DNA of 64,000 nt from Desulfobulbus rhabdoformis (GCF_016919065.1 NZ_JAFFQA010000025.1:1-64000), one strand, 5' to 3'; positions 33,437 through 43,445 are shown, numbered from the stretch's first letter. Made by a program: numbers and translations. The notes: generated from the sequence alone by a model not told the origin.

Positions 33437-34612
33437 ATGAAACAACAGGAGATTAACTATTGGATCACGGCCATGCTCAACAAGCATAGTCGTGTCTCAG
33501 ATCTTAATATAACCGTGGGGAAGACCCTGCAGGTAGAGAGCGATGGCGCCCTTGTTCCGGTGGATGTGGAACCGCCGGTGACAGAGTTGACGCCCTTTCA
33601 GACAGAGGTTTTCGCCCTCAATCTGATTGGTGGTAATCGCCGCTTGCTCCGCGACCTTGTGACCAAGGGGAGTTGTGATCTCTCCTACTCGCTGGATGAC
33701 AAGGTCCGCTTCAGGGTCAATATTTTTTCGCAGAAGGGGCACTATTCCACTGTCCTGCGAAAGCTGGAAACGAAGATCCCCTCGATCAAAAATTTTAACT
33801 TTCCAGATGCCTTTACCAAAATGGCGCAGGAAGTCAATGGTCTGATTTTATTCACCGGTGCCACCGGTACGGGTAAAACCACCTCAATGGCCGCTATCCT
33901 CAACCGAATCAACGAGGAACGGGCCGTTCATATCGTCACTCTGGAAGATCCCATCGAGTATGTGCATCCGCACAAACAAGCGACCTTTAATCAGCGGGAA
34001 ATGGGGGATGACTTCGATACCTTTGCCAACGGCCTACGCGCCGCCCTGCGTCAGGCGCCCAAGGTGGTGTTGGTTGGTGAGATCCGTGACCGGGAAACCC
34101 TGGAGATCGCTCTGACTGCCGCGGAAACGGGCCACGTGGTCTTTTCCACCCTGCATACCATTGATACCGGACAGACCATCAACCGTATCCTGGGTATGTT
34201 CGAGCAGGACGAACAACCCCAGGTGCGTAATCGCCTGGCCGATACCATTCGCTGGGTGGTGAGTCAACGACTGCTGCCCCGAATTGGCGGAGGCCGCGTT
34301 GCCGCACTGGAAATTCTCTGTACCAGTCTGCGGGTGCGTGATCTGATTATTAACGGAGAGACCGAAGAGAAGACGTTTTATAACGTGGTGAAAGAGGGCT
34401 CGACCAGGGATATGCGAACCTTTGACCAGCATTTGCTCGAGTTGTTTGAAACCGGGCTGATCACGGAAAAATCTGCCATGCTCTTTTCTTCGCATCGAAG
34501 TGAGATCAAGCGGGGGATGGATACCGTGAAGGCTGCCCGTGGCGAGCGAACCTCAAACATTGATAATCTCTCAATGGAAGAAGAGGAAGAGGATCCATAT
34601 AATCGCTGGTAA
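33437..34612 (+). CDS. PilT/PilU-type pilus retraction ATPase
   Basis: A 391-residue secretion-superfamily hexameric ATPase. Walker A GATGTGKTT lies at residues 141-149, the Asp box at TLEDPIEYVH, Walker B at VVLVGEIRDRET and the His box at TGHVVFSTLHTIDT. ATG 33437 begins MKQQEINYWITAMLNKHSRVSDLNITVGK, matching the PilT-family N-terminus; upstream in-frame codons are hydrophobic junk. The C-terminus has an acidic tail (MEEEEEDPYNRW), favouring a PilU-like accessory role. It is followed 68 bases later by a zinc-ribbon/pseudo-receiver protein that may share its function. Confidence 0.9.
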   Translation: MKQQEINYWITAMLNKHSRVSDLNITVGKTLQVESDGALVPVDVEPPVTELTPFQTEVFALNLIGGNRRLLRDLVTKGSCDLSYSLDDKVRFRVNIFSQKGHYSTVLRKLETKIPSIKNFNFPDAFTKMAQEVNGLILFTGATGTGKTTSMAAILNRINEERAVHIVTLEDPIEYVHPHKQATFNQREMGDDFDTFANGLRAALRQAPKVVLVGEIRDRETLEIALTAAETGHVVFSTLHTIDTGQTINRILGMFEQDEQPQVRNRLADTIRWVVSQRLLPRIGGGRVAALEILCTSLRVRDLIINGETEEKTFYNVVKEGSTRDMRTFDQHLLELFETGLITEKSAMLFSSHRSEIKRGMDTVKAARGERTSNIDNLSMEEEEEDPYNRW

Positions 34613-34680
34613 AAACGACCTTTATCCGGTCCCGAAGCATTTGTGCACGATGCACGGTTACATTTTTTGATGGAGTTGCC

Positions 34681-35364
34681 ATGCTGGATCAATGTCCCCA
34701 ATGTCGAAAAACCCTGCGTTTAAGTGATGAGCAGAGCGCGCGCCTAAAAAAGGCGCTGTCGCAGTTGGCTCCTGGAAAGCAGTTGACTATTAAATGTCCG
34801 CATTGTCGCGAGCCCATTGGGCTCGATTCATCCGGGCAACCGCCGCAGCCTCCCCTCTGCCATGTCACTCCTCCTCCACCACCCAGCCTTGACTGGCTGC
34901 AATCCGGCCTCTATCAGGGGGAAGAAAAGGTCGAGGATGTGCCCATGGCCCTGGTGCTGCACCAGGATGATGAGCAGCGTAAACAGGTCGTCGAAGCGCT
35001 GGAGTCGGTCGGTTACCAGGTTTTTGTCAGTGAAACCGCCGCCGACGCCATTGAACGAATGCGTTTTGTGAATTTCTCTTGCATTGCTTTTTACCTGGAT
35101 ATGGAGGGAGGGGCGGAAAAATCATCTTTTCACGCCCATATGTGCCGGCTACCCATGGATCGCAGGCGTTTCATGTTTTATATTCTGCTCGGAAGCTCGC
35201 TGCACACCCTGTATGATTTGGAGGCCCTGGCTTGTAGCGCCAACCTGACCGTCAATACTTCTGATATAAAGCATCTCGATGTGATTCTGCGAAAAGCGAT
35301 TCCTGCCTATGAAGAGCTTTTTGGCACCTTTCTCGAGGAGTTGGAAGCCTATGGCAGGGGGTGA
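34681..35364 (+). CDS. Zinc-ribbon protein with a degenerate receiver-like domain
   Basis: A 227-residue protein. The N-terminal CPQC (C5, C8) and CPHC (C40, C43) pairs form a zinc ribbon of the MJ0042 type. A Pro-rich linker (PPQPPLCHVTPPPPP) follows. The rest (ALVLHQDDEQRKQVVEALESVGYQVFVSETAADAIERM, then IAFYLDMEGG) follows the receiver fold: an acidic DDE and a possible acceptor Asp are present. No convincing Thr/Lys pair is visible, so phosphorylation is doubtful. It lies downstream of the PilT-type ATPase on the same strand and may be a pilus regulator (inference). No named family recognised. Confidence 0.7.
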   Translation: MLDQCPQCRKTLRLSDEQSARLKKALSQLAPGKQLTIKCPHCREPIGLDSSGQPPQPPLCHVTPPPPPSLDWLQSGLYQGEEKVEDVPMALVLHQDDEQRKQVVEALESVGYQVFVSETAADAIERMRFVNFSCIAFYLDMEGGAEKSSFHAHMCRLPMDRRRFMFYILLGSSLHTLYDLEALACSANLTVNTSDIKHLDVILRKAIPAYEELFGTFLEELEAYGRG

Positions 35365-35588
35365 TGTCACAGGGCAAGCCGATCCATGAGTGTGGGCAAG
35401 ATTTCACCCCCTGTTCCCTTGTTCGGTTGGGAGGCGAAGAAATACCTTTTTTCAAGAGGAAACAGTTGTTTTTCAGAAAAAACTTTGTTAAATAAACTTC
35501 TCTTACTCCATTGAGCAAGGAAGTTTCCCCTTGTTCGCCGTATCAACCACTTATCAAAGACCGTCCGCGGTCACCACAGGAACATTCC

Positions 35589-37325
35589 ATGACGAAAAAC
35601 GAAACTCAACCCGCTTTTGCGGCAGATGACACCAGCTTTGATGATCTGAGCTTTGCTGAACTGTTTGAACAGGAGGACAATAACACCGTTATCAATGTCG
35701 GTGAAGTTGCCATCGGAACAGTTGTTGGGCTGAGCAACGATGCTGTACTGATCGACGTTGGCGACAAGGCAGAAAGCTATATCGCGCTATCTGAATTCCG
35801 CCACGAAGATCCTGAACGGGAAATTGCACTCGGCGACGAATTTGAAGTCTTCATTGAAAAACGTAAAGATGAAGGCGGACTGCTGCTTTCCCGTGAAAAA
35901 GCCATTGCGATCAAAGTTTGGGAGCAGATTGCCAAGATTCAGGAAGAAGACGGGACCATTGAGGGACGTATCGAAAATCGTGTCAAGGGCGGTATGTCCG
36001 TTGATATCGGTGTTCCTGCATTTCTGCCGTATTCGCAGATTGATCTGCGTCCGGTGAAAGACCTGGATGGCCTGATCGGTGAGACCTTTGAGTTTAAAAT
36101 TCTCAAGTTCAACCGTAAACGCAATAACGTTGTTATTTCCCGTCGCGCCATCCTCGAGTCCGAGCGGAGCGCCCTGCGCGAGCAGATGCGCAACACTCTC
36201 TCCGAGGGCCAGATCATTCGTGGTGCCATCACCAATATCACCGATTACGGTCTATTCATCGACCTCGGTGGCATGGACGGTCTCTGTCATATCACCGACC
36301 TCTCCTGGGGCCGCGTTTCCCATCCGTCCAAACTCTACAGTGTGGGCGAGGAAATTGAGGTCAAGATCCTCAAATACGACAAGGATTCCGACCGCGTATC
36401 CCTGGGTGTGAAACAGCTCAAATCCGATCCTTGGGAGCGTGTACCTGAGCAGTACGCACCGGGCTCACGCGTTACCGGCAAGGTCGTTTCCATCACCGAT
36501 TACGGTGTGTTCGTTGAGTTGGAAGAGGGCGTTGAAGGTCTGGTACACATCTCCGAGATGAGCTGGTCCAAGAAACCGCGTCACCCATCCAAGATTGTGG
36601 GCGTGGGCGAAGAGATCGAGGTTCAGGTACTCAAAGTCGAGGCCGAGACCAAACGTATTTCTCTGGGTATGAAACAGCTGCAGCCCAATCCCTGGGATGT
36701 TGTTGAAGAGAGCTACCCTGTTGGCTCCGTTATCGAAGGCAAGATCAAGAACATCACCGACTTTGGTATCTTCATTGGTATCGAAGAGGGCATCGATGGT
36801 CTTATCCATGTTTCCGATCTCTCCTGGACCGAGCGTATCAAGCATCCGTCCGAGAAATACGCAAAAGGCGAGACCATCCAGGCTGTTGTACTCAAGATCG
36901 ACAAAGAGAACGAGCGCTTCTCCCTGGGTGTGAAACAGCTCGAGCCGGATCCGTGGCAGGCTGCTGCCTCCAATTATCCGATTGGTTCCTCTGTTGAGGG
37001 AACTATCACCAACGTGACCGATTTTGGTGTCTTCGTTCAGCTGGAAGAAGGTATTGAAGGTCTGGTTCACGTTTCCGAGATCTCCCGTGACAAGGTGAAA
37101 ACCCCGGTTGGCATGTTCAATGTGAACGACACCCTGAAAGCCACGGTGATCAACGTCTCCGCAGACGATCGCAAAATTGGATTGTCTGTCAAAGCTCTGC
37201 AGGAGAAGGACGACAATAACGGTGCCCTGCCTGAAGAGTACCTCCAGAATACTCAGAGCGAAGGACCTTCCACCATTGGTGATCTGTTGAAGGCTGCCGC
37301 TGGTGAGGATCTGAATAACAAGTAA
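35589..37325 (+). CDS. rpsA: 30S ribosomal protein S1
   Basis: A 578-residue ribosomal protein with six S1 RNA-binding domains that bring mRNA to the 30S subunit. Repeated blocks such as GTVVGLSNDAVLIDVG, GAITNITDYGLFIDLGGMDGL, GKVVSITDYGVFVELEEGVEGLVHISEMSW, GKIKNITDFGIFIGIEEGI and GTITNVTDFGVFVQLEEGI mark the units. ATG 35589 (MTKNETQPAFAADD) is preferred over upstream in-frame codons with no protein-like character. It is followed by the IHF/HU gene, the same rpsA-ihfB order as in enterobacteria. Confidence 0.96.
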   Translation: MTKNETQPAFAADDTSFDDLSFAELFEQEDNNTVINVGEVAIGTVVGLSNDAVLIDVGDKAESYIALSEFRHEDPEREIALGDEFEVFIEKRKDEGGLLLSREKAIAIKVWEQIAKIQEEDGTIEGRIENRVKGGMSVDIGVPAFLPYSQIDLRPVKDLDGLIGETFEFKILKFNRKRNNVVISRRAILESERSALREQMRNTLSEGQIIRGAITNITDYGLFIDLGGMDGLCHITDLSWGRVSHPSKLYSVGEEIEVKILKYDKDSDRVSLGVKQLKSDPWERVPEQYAPGSRVTGKVVSITDYGVFVELEEGVEGLVHISEMSWSKKPRHPSKIVGVGEEIEVQVLKVEAETKRISLGMKQLQPNPWDVVEESYPVGSVIEGKIKNITDFGIFIGIEEGIDGLIHVSDLSWTERIKHPSEKYAKGETIQAVVLKIDKENERFSLGVKQLEPDPWQAAASNYPIGSSVEGTITNVTDFGVFVQLEEGIEGLVHVSEISRDKVKTPVGMFNVNDTLKATVINVSADDRKIGLSVKALQEKDDNNGALPEEYLQNTQSEGPSTIGDLLKAAAGEDLNNK

Positions 37326-37465
37326 GTAAAGTTTCGCCCTTATTGAAACGCAACGGGTGTTTCATCGACCAGGTACAACCTGTGTTGGTGAAGCGCCCTT
37401 TCTATTGTCCGTGAGCGGTGCCGATACCCGTCTGCCGTTGCGGTTGTTAAAGAGGAAAGGTAGTC

Positions 37466-37753
37466 ATGCTTAAGCGTGAATTGGTCAATCAAGTATCAGA
37501 ACAGCTTGGTGACTATTACAAGCAAGATATTGCACAAGCTGTTGAAATCATTCTTGAAGAGATATCGCAGGCACTTGCTGAAGAGAGAAGGGTGGAAATC
37601 CGAGGGTTCGGAAGTTTTTCCGTGCGTACACGTAAACCGCGTACGACCAAAAATCCTAAAACCGGTAAAATGATGAACATTCCGGCCCGCAAAACCCTGC
37701 ATTTCACCATGAGCAAATCATTAAAAGAAGTGCTGATAGAAGAAGCAGAGTAA
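37466..37753 (+). CDS. ihfB: Integration host factor beta-like HU/IHF protein
   Basis: A 95-residue DNA-bending protein. It begins MLKRELVNQVSEQL, has the hinge EIRGFGSFSVRTRKPRTTKNPKTG with the arm motif and the intercalating Pro in IPARKTLHF. The extended C-terminal helix (KSLKEVLIEEAE) and the position directly after rpsA favour IHF-beta over HU. GAGGAAAGG precedes ATG 37466. A strong terminator follows. Confidence 0.85.
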   Translation: MLKRELVNQVSEQLGDYYKQDIAQAVEIILEEISQALAEERRVEIRGFGSFSVRTRKPRTTKNPKTGKMMNIPARKTLHFTMSKSLKEVLIEEAE

Positions 37754-37775
37754 TCGCGTTTCTTCCACAGGCTCC

Positions 37776-37811
37776 AAGACCGGCCCCTCTCTGGGGGGTC
37801 GGTCTTTTTTT
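37776..37811 (+). terminator. Intrinsic terminator after ihfB
   Basis: AAGACCGGCCCC pairs with GGGGTCGGTCTT around a short TCTCT-containing loop, followed by T7. It ends the rpsA-ihfB transcript. Confidence 0.85.
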
Positions 37812-37817
37812 ATTGAA

Positions 37818-37864
37818 CCTGAATTCGTGACAATGGCTGAAGCCACCCGCTATCACGGATTCAG
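37818..37864. repeat. Family 2 palindromic repeat, compact form
   Basis: CCTGAATTCGTGA (37818-37830, one change from consensus) and TCACGGATTCAG (37853-37864) are inverted arms around a 22-base core. The repeat sits just after the ihfB terminator and before the convergent Sua5/YciO gene. Confidence 0.7.
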
Positions 37865-37907
37865 AAGTAAAGCAGGGCACCGTGAGGTGCCTTTGCTTGC
37901 TGATGTG

Positions 37908-38528
37908 TCAAGTAAAGGGTGTCAGGTCTCCTTTACCTTGACGAAGAATCTCAGGCTGATCGTCGAGCAATGAGATGACTGACGAGGGCTCAGGAATGAT
38001 TTCGCCGCTGTCTATTATGAGGTCGAGCTGCTTACCAAAAAGCAGGTCCACATCATCGGCTGTGCGAACCGGCATGTCGTCGTCATCACTTGGCTGGGCA
38101 CTCGTGTTCAGGAGCGGATTGCCGAGTTCTTCCAAAATGCTCAGGCAAACACGGTGGCTGGGCACACGTATCCCAACCGTCTTTTGTTTGGTGAGCATAA
38201 TTTTGGGTACCAGCTTCGTACCTGAAAGAACGAAGGTGTAGGGGCCAGGCAGATTTTTGCGCATCATACGATAGGCAGTGTTGCCAACGTGACCGTATTG
38301 ACTGATGTTGGTCAGGGAGTCGCACACGAAACTAAACGGTTTATCTTTGGGGCGCTGCTTCATCTGGTAGATTCGTTTGATCGCCTTTTGATTAAATATA
38401 TCACAGCCGATACCGTACATGGTGTCGGTGGGGTAACAGATCACGCCGCCGCGGCGGAGGACATCTACAGCCTGTTGAATGAGGCGCGCCTGTGGGTTGT
38501 CTGGGTTAATAGAGATAATTTTTGCCAT
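37908..38528 (-). CDS. Sua5/YciO/YrdC-family protein
   Basis: A 206-residue protein of the family that makes threonylcarbamoyl-AMP for the t6A tRNA modification. Motifs: GGVICYPTDTMYGIGCD, MKQRPKDKPFSFVC (the KxRxxxK site), NLPGPYTFVL, VGIRVPSH and NTSAQPSDD. The length and the DLIIDSG near the C-terminus resemble the YciO branch, whose role is less certain than that of TsaC. ATG 38528 has only a weak ribosome site. Confidence 0.85.
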   Translation of the reverse strand: MAKIISINPDNPQARLIQQAVDVLRRGGVICYPTDTMYGIGCDIFNQKAIKRIYQMKQRPKDKPFSFVCDSLTNISQYGHVGNTAYRMMRKNLPGPYTFVLSGTKLVPKIMLTKQKTVGIRVPSHRVCLSILEELGNPLLNTSAQPSDDDDMPVRTADDVDLLFGKQLDLIIDSGEIIPEPSSVISLLDDQPEILRQGKGDLTPFT

Positions 38529-38837
38529 GGGTTGATTCTCAATGGATGGTCATTTGTTGAGGCGGTATGCCCTGTGCCCAGGTGCTTGCTGTTGCAGGTG
38601 GGCAACCCCGCTACTTAAGCAGGATATCACTGGATTGGCTACCGGTTTTTTCTCATTACAGAGAAAAAGCGGCCCACTCCTACTGTCTCTTGATTGAGCA
38701 ATAATGAATGAATTTTTATTCTCTCTTGCCCCTCGAGAGTCTTTTTTTATGGCATGTATTTATTTTTAGGTGGCAACGTGATAGAGAATAACTATTCTTC
38801 TGTTTCAAACTCTGACCTATGACCTGATAATAGAATA
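38529..38837. other. AT-rich spacer between divergent genes
   Basis: Between the Sua5/YciO gene and the guaB leader. I see no gene. The sequence is AT-rich (for example around 38690-38780) and should contain the leftward promoter of the Sua5/YciO gene. A weak hairpin with a T run lies near 38725-38755 (CTCTC/GAGAG, then T7); its role is unclear. Confidence 0.35.
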
Positions 38838-38873
38838 CGTTGTTCAGTGACCACCCGCCGTCACGGATTCAGG
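38838..38873. repeat. Family 2 palindromic repeat, single arm
   Basis: CGTTGTTCAGTGACC, then CCGTCACGGATTCAGG, matches the right-hand arm of the two-arm copies. No matching left arm was found within 250 bases. Confidence 0.65.
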
Positions 38874-38978
38874 TATACGTTCTCTTTCGTGAGATACCGG
38901 GTCCTTGCCTGGCTCGTTTTCCATCATCTCGGTCCATATGTGACCTGAACGATTAATTTTTCATGGTTGCCTGTAACG

Positions 38979-39079
38979 CCGCAGTTTTTGCGGAGTGATT
39001 GGAGGCACCATCTTTTTATTTTTAGGGCGCCACTTGTACGGTAGACGCATTTTCGGGACTGGTTTTCCCGTTTTTTTAC
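38979..39079 (+). promoter_or_regulatory. Structured leader of guaB with terminator-like hairpin
   Basis: CCGCA-GTTTT-TGCGG (38979-38993) is a perfect 5-bp hairpin. Farther on, CGGGA (39054-39058) and TCCCG (39066-39070) form a short stem followed directly by T7, ending 24 bases before the guaB ATG. The second element looks like a weak intrinsic terminator in the leader, suggesting attenuation. No known purine riboswitch core was recognised. Confidence 0.4.
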
Positions 39080-39100
39080 TCCAGCAGAAGAGGAGCACGC

Positions 39101-40564
39101 ATGCAGCAAAAAACTATTCCCACGGCCCTGACTTTTGACGATGTCCTTCTGGTTCCAGGAGCTTCAGAAGTATTGCCTTCTCAAGTATCTTTGAAGACTC
39201 GCCTGACTCGAAAACTCGACCTGCAGTCGCCCCTGTTGAGTGCGGCAATGGATACGGTGACCGAGCACCAGACGGCAATCGCCATGGCCCGGGAAGGTGG
39301 AGTCGGCATAATCCACAAAAATATGACCATCAGGCAGCAGGCTCGAGAAGTCGAACGGGTGAAAAAGTCTGAATCAGGTATGATTGCAGATCCCATTACG
39401 GTTTCTCCGTTTCAGAGTGTTGCCGAGGTGCAGCAGATCATGCGCACTTATCGCATCTCGGGGCTGCCGGTCATCGAAGGCGACAAGTTGGTGGGCATTG
39501 TGACCAACCGCGACCTGCGTTTTGTCTCCGATGACGGCTTGCGGGTCAACGATGTCATGACCTCCAAAAACCTGGTTACGGCTCCGGTTGGCATTGATTT
39601 GCCGCACTGTAAGGCCCTGCTCCACGAGCACCGTATTGAAAAATTGTTGATTGTTGATGAAAATGGTCGTCTCCAAGGATTGATCACCATCAAGGATATC
39701 GAGAAAATCAAGCAGTATCCCAACGCGGCTAAAGATGGCTATGGCCGTTTGCTGGCTGGAGCCGCTCTCGGGGTCAGCCCGGACATGATGAGACGCGCCG
39801 AAGCGCTGGTCAAGGCAAGTGTGGATGTGGTTGTCCTGGATTCAGCCCATGGCCATTCAGCGGGCATTCTCCAGGCCTTGCGGGAAGTGAAGACAAGCTT
39901 TCCCGACCTGCAGGTCATTGCAGGCAATATTGCAACACCTGAAGGTGTCGAGGCGTTGATTGATGCCGGTGCGGATGCAGTTAAAGTTGGTGTTGGACCT
40001 GGTTCCATCTGTACCACCCGAATTGTTGCCGGTGTCGGTGTGCCCCAGTTGACCGCGCTGAAAAACTGTGTGGCCGCTGCCTCCAAACACAATGTTCCTG
40101 TGATCGCAGATGGTGGCGTCAAGTTCTCTGGCGATGTCTGCAAGGCCCTGGGAATAGGCGCGGATGCGGTTATGATTGGGTCGCTCTTTGCCGGAACGGA
40201 TGAAACACCGGGAGAAACGTTCCTCTACCAGGGGCGTAAATACAAAGGGTACCGTGGTATGGGCTCCATCGGCGCCATGCGTGAAGGTTCTTCTGATCGC
40301 TACTTCCAGGATAGAGAGAGCAGTAAACTTGTCCCTGAAGGTATTGAAGGTAAAGTCCCCTATCGTGGACCAATTTCCGAGATGGTCTACCAACTGCTTG
40401 GTGGTCTGCGTTCAGGAATGGGCTATGTCGGTGCGGCGACCATCGCGGAGCTCCATGAGAAAGCACAATTCGTGCAGATCTCTACAGCCGGACTGCGCGA
40501 GTCTCACGTGCATGACGTTATTATCACCAAGGAAGCCCCGAACTATCGGACTGAAGGTCTTTAA
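39101..40564 (+). CDS. guaB: IMP dehydrogenase
   Basis: A 487-residue enzyme that oxidises IMP to XMP with NAD+, the first committed step to GMP. The catalytic cysteine is C304 in [11 protein letters not shown]. Two CBS domains occupy roughly residues 95-205 and can bind regulatory nucleotides. The flap and K+ sites are recognisable ([16 protein letters not shown]). AAGAGGAG precedes ATG 39101. guaA follows 236 bases later on the same strand with no obvious terminator between. Confidence 0.97.
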   Translation: MQQKTIPTALTFDDVLLVPGASEVLPSQVSLKTRLTRKLDLQSPLLSAAMDTVTEHQTAIAMAREGGVGIIHKNMTIRQQAREVERVKKSESGMIADPITVSPFQSVAEVQQIMRTYRISGLPVIEGDKLVGIVTNRDLRFVSDDGLRVNDVMTSKNLVTAPVGIDLPHCKALLHEHRIEKLLIVDENGRLQGLITIKDIEKIKQYPNAAKDGYGRLLAGAALGVSPDMMRRAEALVKASVDVVVLDSAHGHSAGILQALREVKTSFPDLQVIAGNIATPEGVEALIDAGADAVKVGVGPGSICTTRIVAGVGVPQLTALKNCVAAASKHNVPVIADGGVKFSGDVCKALGIGADAVMIGSLFAGTDETPGETFLYQGRKYKGYRGMGSIGAMREGSSDRYFQDRESSKLVPEGIEGKVPYRGPISEMVYQLLGGLRSGMGYVGAATIAELHEKAQFVQISTAGLRESHVHDVIITKEAPNYRTEGL

Positions 40565-40800
40565 ACCCGAATTTCTCATGGACATTTTGTCTCATTTTGA
40601 GAAAAAGACGGGGACGCAAGTCTCTTGCCTGATGAGAAATACGGGCTAAACCCAATCTGTGATGAGCCCGGTTGCTCAACAGCGTTTTTCTTTTAAAGGG
40701 AACAATTTCTTGCAAAGGATGCGACTGTTGAGCGCTCCCCATCGCCTCTTAGAGAGCCCGGTGCGTTTCTTTGTTTTTCAACCCTTATTCATAGGTAGCC

Positions 40801-42351
40801 ATGTCCACGCATACGCAGAAAATCATCATTCTTGACTTTGGTTCGCAGACAACTCAACTGATAGCACGTCGAATTCGCGAACAGAAGGTCTACAGTGAAA
40901 TCCACCCCTACACCCTTGAACTTGACCGGCTCAGGGACATGCAGCCAACCGGTATTATTCTTTCCGGTGGTCCGGCGAGTGTGTACGATGAGGACGCACC
41001 AATCAGCGATCCGGGGATCTATGATCTTGGCGTGCCAGTCTTGGGTATCTGTTATGGTGCTCAACTGATGACCGTGCAACAGGGCGGTCGAGTTGAAAAG
41101 GCCGAAAAACGGGAGTTTGGCAAAGCCGAGCTCACGGTTGAATACACCGGGGGGCTTTTTGCCGGCATGGAGGTCGCTCCGGCCCATCATCAGGTCTGGA
41201 TGAGTCATGGGGATCGTATTGAAGAGTTGGCACCCGGCTTTGTGGTCTCTGCCACCAGTGGTCATTCCCCCTATGCCGCCATCCGCCATGCTGAAAAACC
41301 CTTTGCCGGCGTTCAATTTCACCCGGAGGTGGCGCATACCCTGATCGGTACCGATATCCTGCGGAATTTTATCTTTGGCCTCTGCAACTGTACGCCCGAT
41401 TGGACCATGCATTCCTTCATCGATGCGACGGTTGCCGAGATTCGTGCCAAGGTCGGTTCCGACAAGGTTATTTGTGCCCTCTCTGGTGGCGTCGATTCTT
41501 CGGTGGTTGCCGCCATGGTGCATCGAGCTATCGGTAATCAGTTGACCTGTATTTACGTGAATAATGGCCTGATGCGTACCGGTGAGTCAGAGGCCATTCT
41601 CCGTTTTTTTCGCGAGAAAACGGATCTCAACGTCATTGATGTCGATGCAAGTGAGTATTTTCTCAAGCAGCTCGACGGCATTGCCGACCCTGAAGAGAAA
41701 CGCAAACGCATCGGCTATGGGTTTATTGAAATCTTTGAGGCTGAGGCCAAGAAACTTGGTGATGTTCGCTACCTGGCACAGGGAACCCTGTACCCGGATG
41801 TGATCGAGTCGGTGGTTTTTCGTGGAAAAGCTCCTATCAAGTCCCATCATAATGTAGGCGGCTTGCCTGAGCGCATGCAGCTGGAGTTGATTGAGCCGCT
41901 GCGTGAGCTGTTTAAAGATGAGGTGCGTGAACTCGGATTAGAACTCGGGTTGCCAGAGGAGGCGATTTATCGTCAGCCCTTCCCTGGACCGGGGCTCGGA
42001 ATCCGCATCATGGGCGGCATCAGTGCAGAGCGGCTTAATATTCTGCGTCAGGCCGATGTGATCGTGCTTGAGGAAATGAAGGATAGTGGCTGGTACCGCA
42101 AAGTATGGCAGTCTTTTGCCGTCCTGCTGCCGATTCAGACCGTCGGCGTTATGGGGGACGGCCGGACCTACGAACACGTGATAGCCCTGCGTTGTGTGGA
42201 TAGCAGGGATGCCATGACGGCTGACTGGTCGCACCTGCCCTACGAATTGCTGGGAAGGATCTCCAATCGCATTATCAATGAGGTCCGCGGGGTTAATCGT
42301 GTGGTCTACGATATCTCCTCAAAACCACCGTCCACCATCGAGTGGGAGTAA
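40801..42351 (+). CDS. guaA: GMP synthase (glutamine-hydrolysing)
   Basis: A 516-residue enzyme that aminates XMP to GMP using glutamine and ATP. The N-terminal class I amidotransferase has C84 (LGICYGAQ), H174 and E176 (QFHPEVAHT). The ATP-pyrophosphatase domain has the PP-loop SGGVDSS at 228-234. The C-terminal dimerisation domain ends in the conserved KPPSTIEWE. It is complete and of normal length. The guaB-guaA order is common, and a terminator follows at 42413. Confidence 0.97.
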   Translation: MSTHTQKIIILDFGSQTTQLIARRIREQKVYSEIHPYTLELDRLRDMQPTGIILSGGPASVYDEDAPISDPGIYDLGVPVLGICYGAQLMTVQQGGRVEKAEKREFGKAELTVEYTGGLFAGMEVAPAHHQVWMSHGDRIEELAPGFVVSATSGHSPYAAIRHAEKPFAGVQFHPEVAHTLIGTDILRNFIFGLCNCTPDWTMHSFIDATVAEIRAKVGSDKVICALSGGVDSSVVAAMVHRAIGNQLTCIYVNNGLMRTGESEAILRFFREKTDLNVIDVDASEYFLKQLDGIADPEEKRKRIGYGFIEIFEAEAKKLGDVRYLAQGTLYPDVIESVVFRGKAPIKSHHNVGGLPERMQLELIEPLRELFKDEVRELGLELGLPEEAIYRQPFPGPGLGIRIMGGISAERLNILRQADVIVLEEMKDSGWYRKVWQSFAVLLPIQTVGVMGDGRTYEHVIALRCVDSRDAMTADWSHLPYELLGRISNRIINEVRGVNRVVYDISSKPPSTIEWE

Positions 42352-42412
42352 AAACAGCGAGTCCAGGCTTGCTCCCTCGCAGGCCTTCGCTGGCTTTGTC
42401 TACAGCGACATT

Positions 42413-42450
42413 AACCGATCCCGCACTTTGTAGCGGGGTCGGTTTCTTTC
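42413..42450 (+). terminator. Intrinsic terminator after guaA
   Basis: AACCGATCCCGC (42413-42424) pairs with GCGGGGTCGGTT (42433-42444) and is followed by a T-rich run. It closes the guaB-guaA transcript. Confidence 0.8.
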
Positions 42451-42604
42451 TTCTCTTTTTTGGTTGTGCAGTGGTCCTGCGCTCCGGCGTATCATTGATG
42501 GACCGTTTAAAAAAAAGGGCGGAGAGCTTTTTCACCTTCAAGCTCTTGCTGCCTGTCTGAAAATTCCTCCTTTTTTCGCTTGTTCGAACAAATTGAAAAA
42601 TTCC

Positions 42605-43381
42605 ATGCTCAAAACAGCTATTTACGTTGATGCAGAAAACATTAAAATGAGCGGTGGCTACGGCATGCGCTATGATGTGCTTGTCGACCTGGCCAATAAC
42701 CATAATTCCGTGATGCTGAGGGCCAACTGCTATTTGGCCGAGGATCACGAGCGGACCCAACGCGATAGCGAATATCGGCAGAAGGTCTACTCCTACCATA
42801 ATATTCTTCGTCAATGCGGTTTTAAGATTATAAAAAAATATGTGCGCCGGTTCAAAGACGAGGACGGGAATATCACCACCAAGGCCAACGCCGATATGGA
42901 CCTGGCCATCGATGCCCTGTTGCAGGCCCGAAATCTGGACCGCATAATTCTCTTGACCGGTGACGGTGATTTTCTCCGGCTGATTATTGCCCTGCAGAAC
43001 ATGGGCTGCCGCGTTGAGGTCATTGGGTTTCACAACGTCAATAAAGAGTTGCGCGAGGTGGCCGACTCGTATATTTCCGGCTTCCTTGTCCCTGGGTTGC
43101 TGCCCATTGCCGGAAGCCATGGCGAAAACGGCGAGCAGTGGCAGCGGGGAACCGTGGCCAACTTTAACCAGGAGCGGGGCTTTGGTTTTTTCCGTTATTA
43201 CCGCCTGGAGAATAACTCGCTGGAATCAGAGACCGTGTTTTTTCATCTTTCCAAGTCAACTCTCGGCTCAGACCATTTTTTCCAGGAATCCCACCGGATT
43301 TTTGAATTTCGGGTGGTGGAAAACCCGGCCAACGATAACCGTTCGGAAGCCTGGGATATCCGACTGATCAAGGAAAATTGA
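42605..43381 (+). CDS. NYN-domain ribonuclease-like protein with C-terminal cold-shock domain
   Basis: 258 residues from ATG 42605, where NYN homology begins (MLKTAIYVDAENIKMSGG). The NYN/PIN-like fold keeps the acidic metal site: D9 (YVDAEN), D97 and D99 (NADMDLAIDAL), D120 and D122 (LTGDGDF). Residues about 177-258 (RGTVANFNQERGFGFFRYY, then ETVFFHLSKS) are a cold-shock/S1-like OB domain with an RNP1-like segment. The pairing of a LabA/DUF88-type nuclease fold with an RNA-binding domain suggests RNA cleavage or tRNA/rRNA quality control (inference). Upstream in-frame codons are not protein-like. Confidence 0.85.
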   Translation: MLKTAIYVDAENIKMSGGYGMRYDVLVDLANNHNSVMLRANCYLAEDHERTQRDSEYRQKVYSYHNILRQCGFKIIKKYVRRFKDEDGNITTKANADMDLAIDALLQARNLDRIILLTGDGDFLRLIIALQNMGCRVEVIGFHNVNKELREVADSYISGFLVPGLLPIAGSHGENGEQWQRGTVANFNQERGFGFFRYYRLENNSLESETVFFHLSKSTLGSDHFFQESHRIFEFRVVENPANDNRSEAWDIRLIKEN

Positions 43382-43445
43382 TTATGACGGTCTTGGCAAG
43401 CCTCCCTTACAGAATTCATTTTCCCCCTGAAGAACTCCGTTGAAG

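Noticed and set aside
35511..35588. N-terminal extension of rpsA
   Set aside because: The added residues are not S1-like. The known S1 N-terminal character starts at ATG 35589.
38870..39100. Purine riboswitch in the guaB leader
   Set aside because: The conserved three-way junction of purine riboswitches could not be found; only generic hairpins are present.
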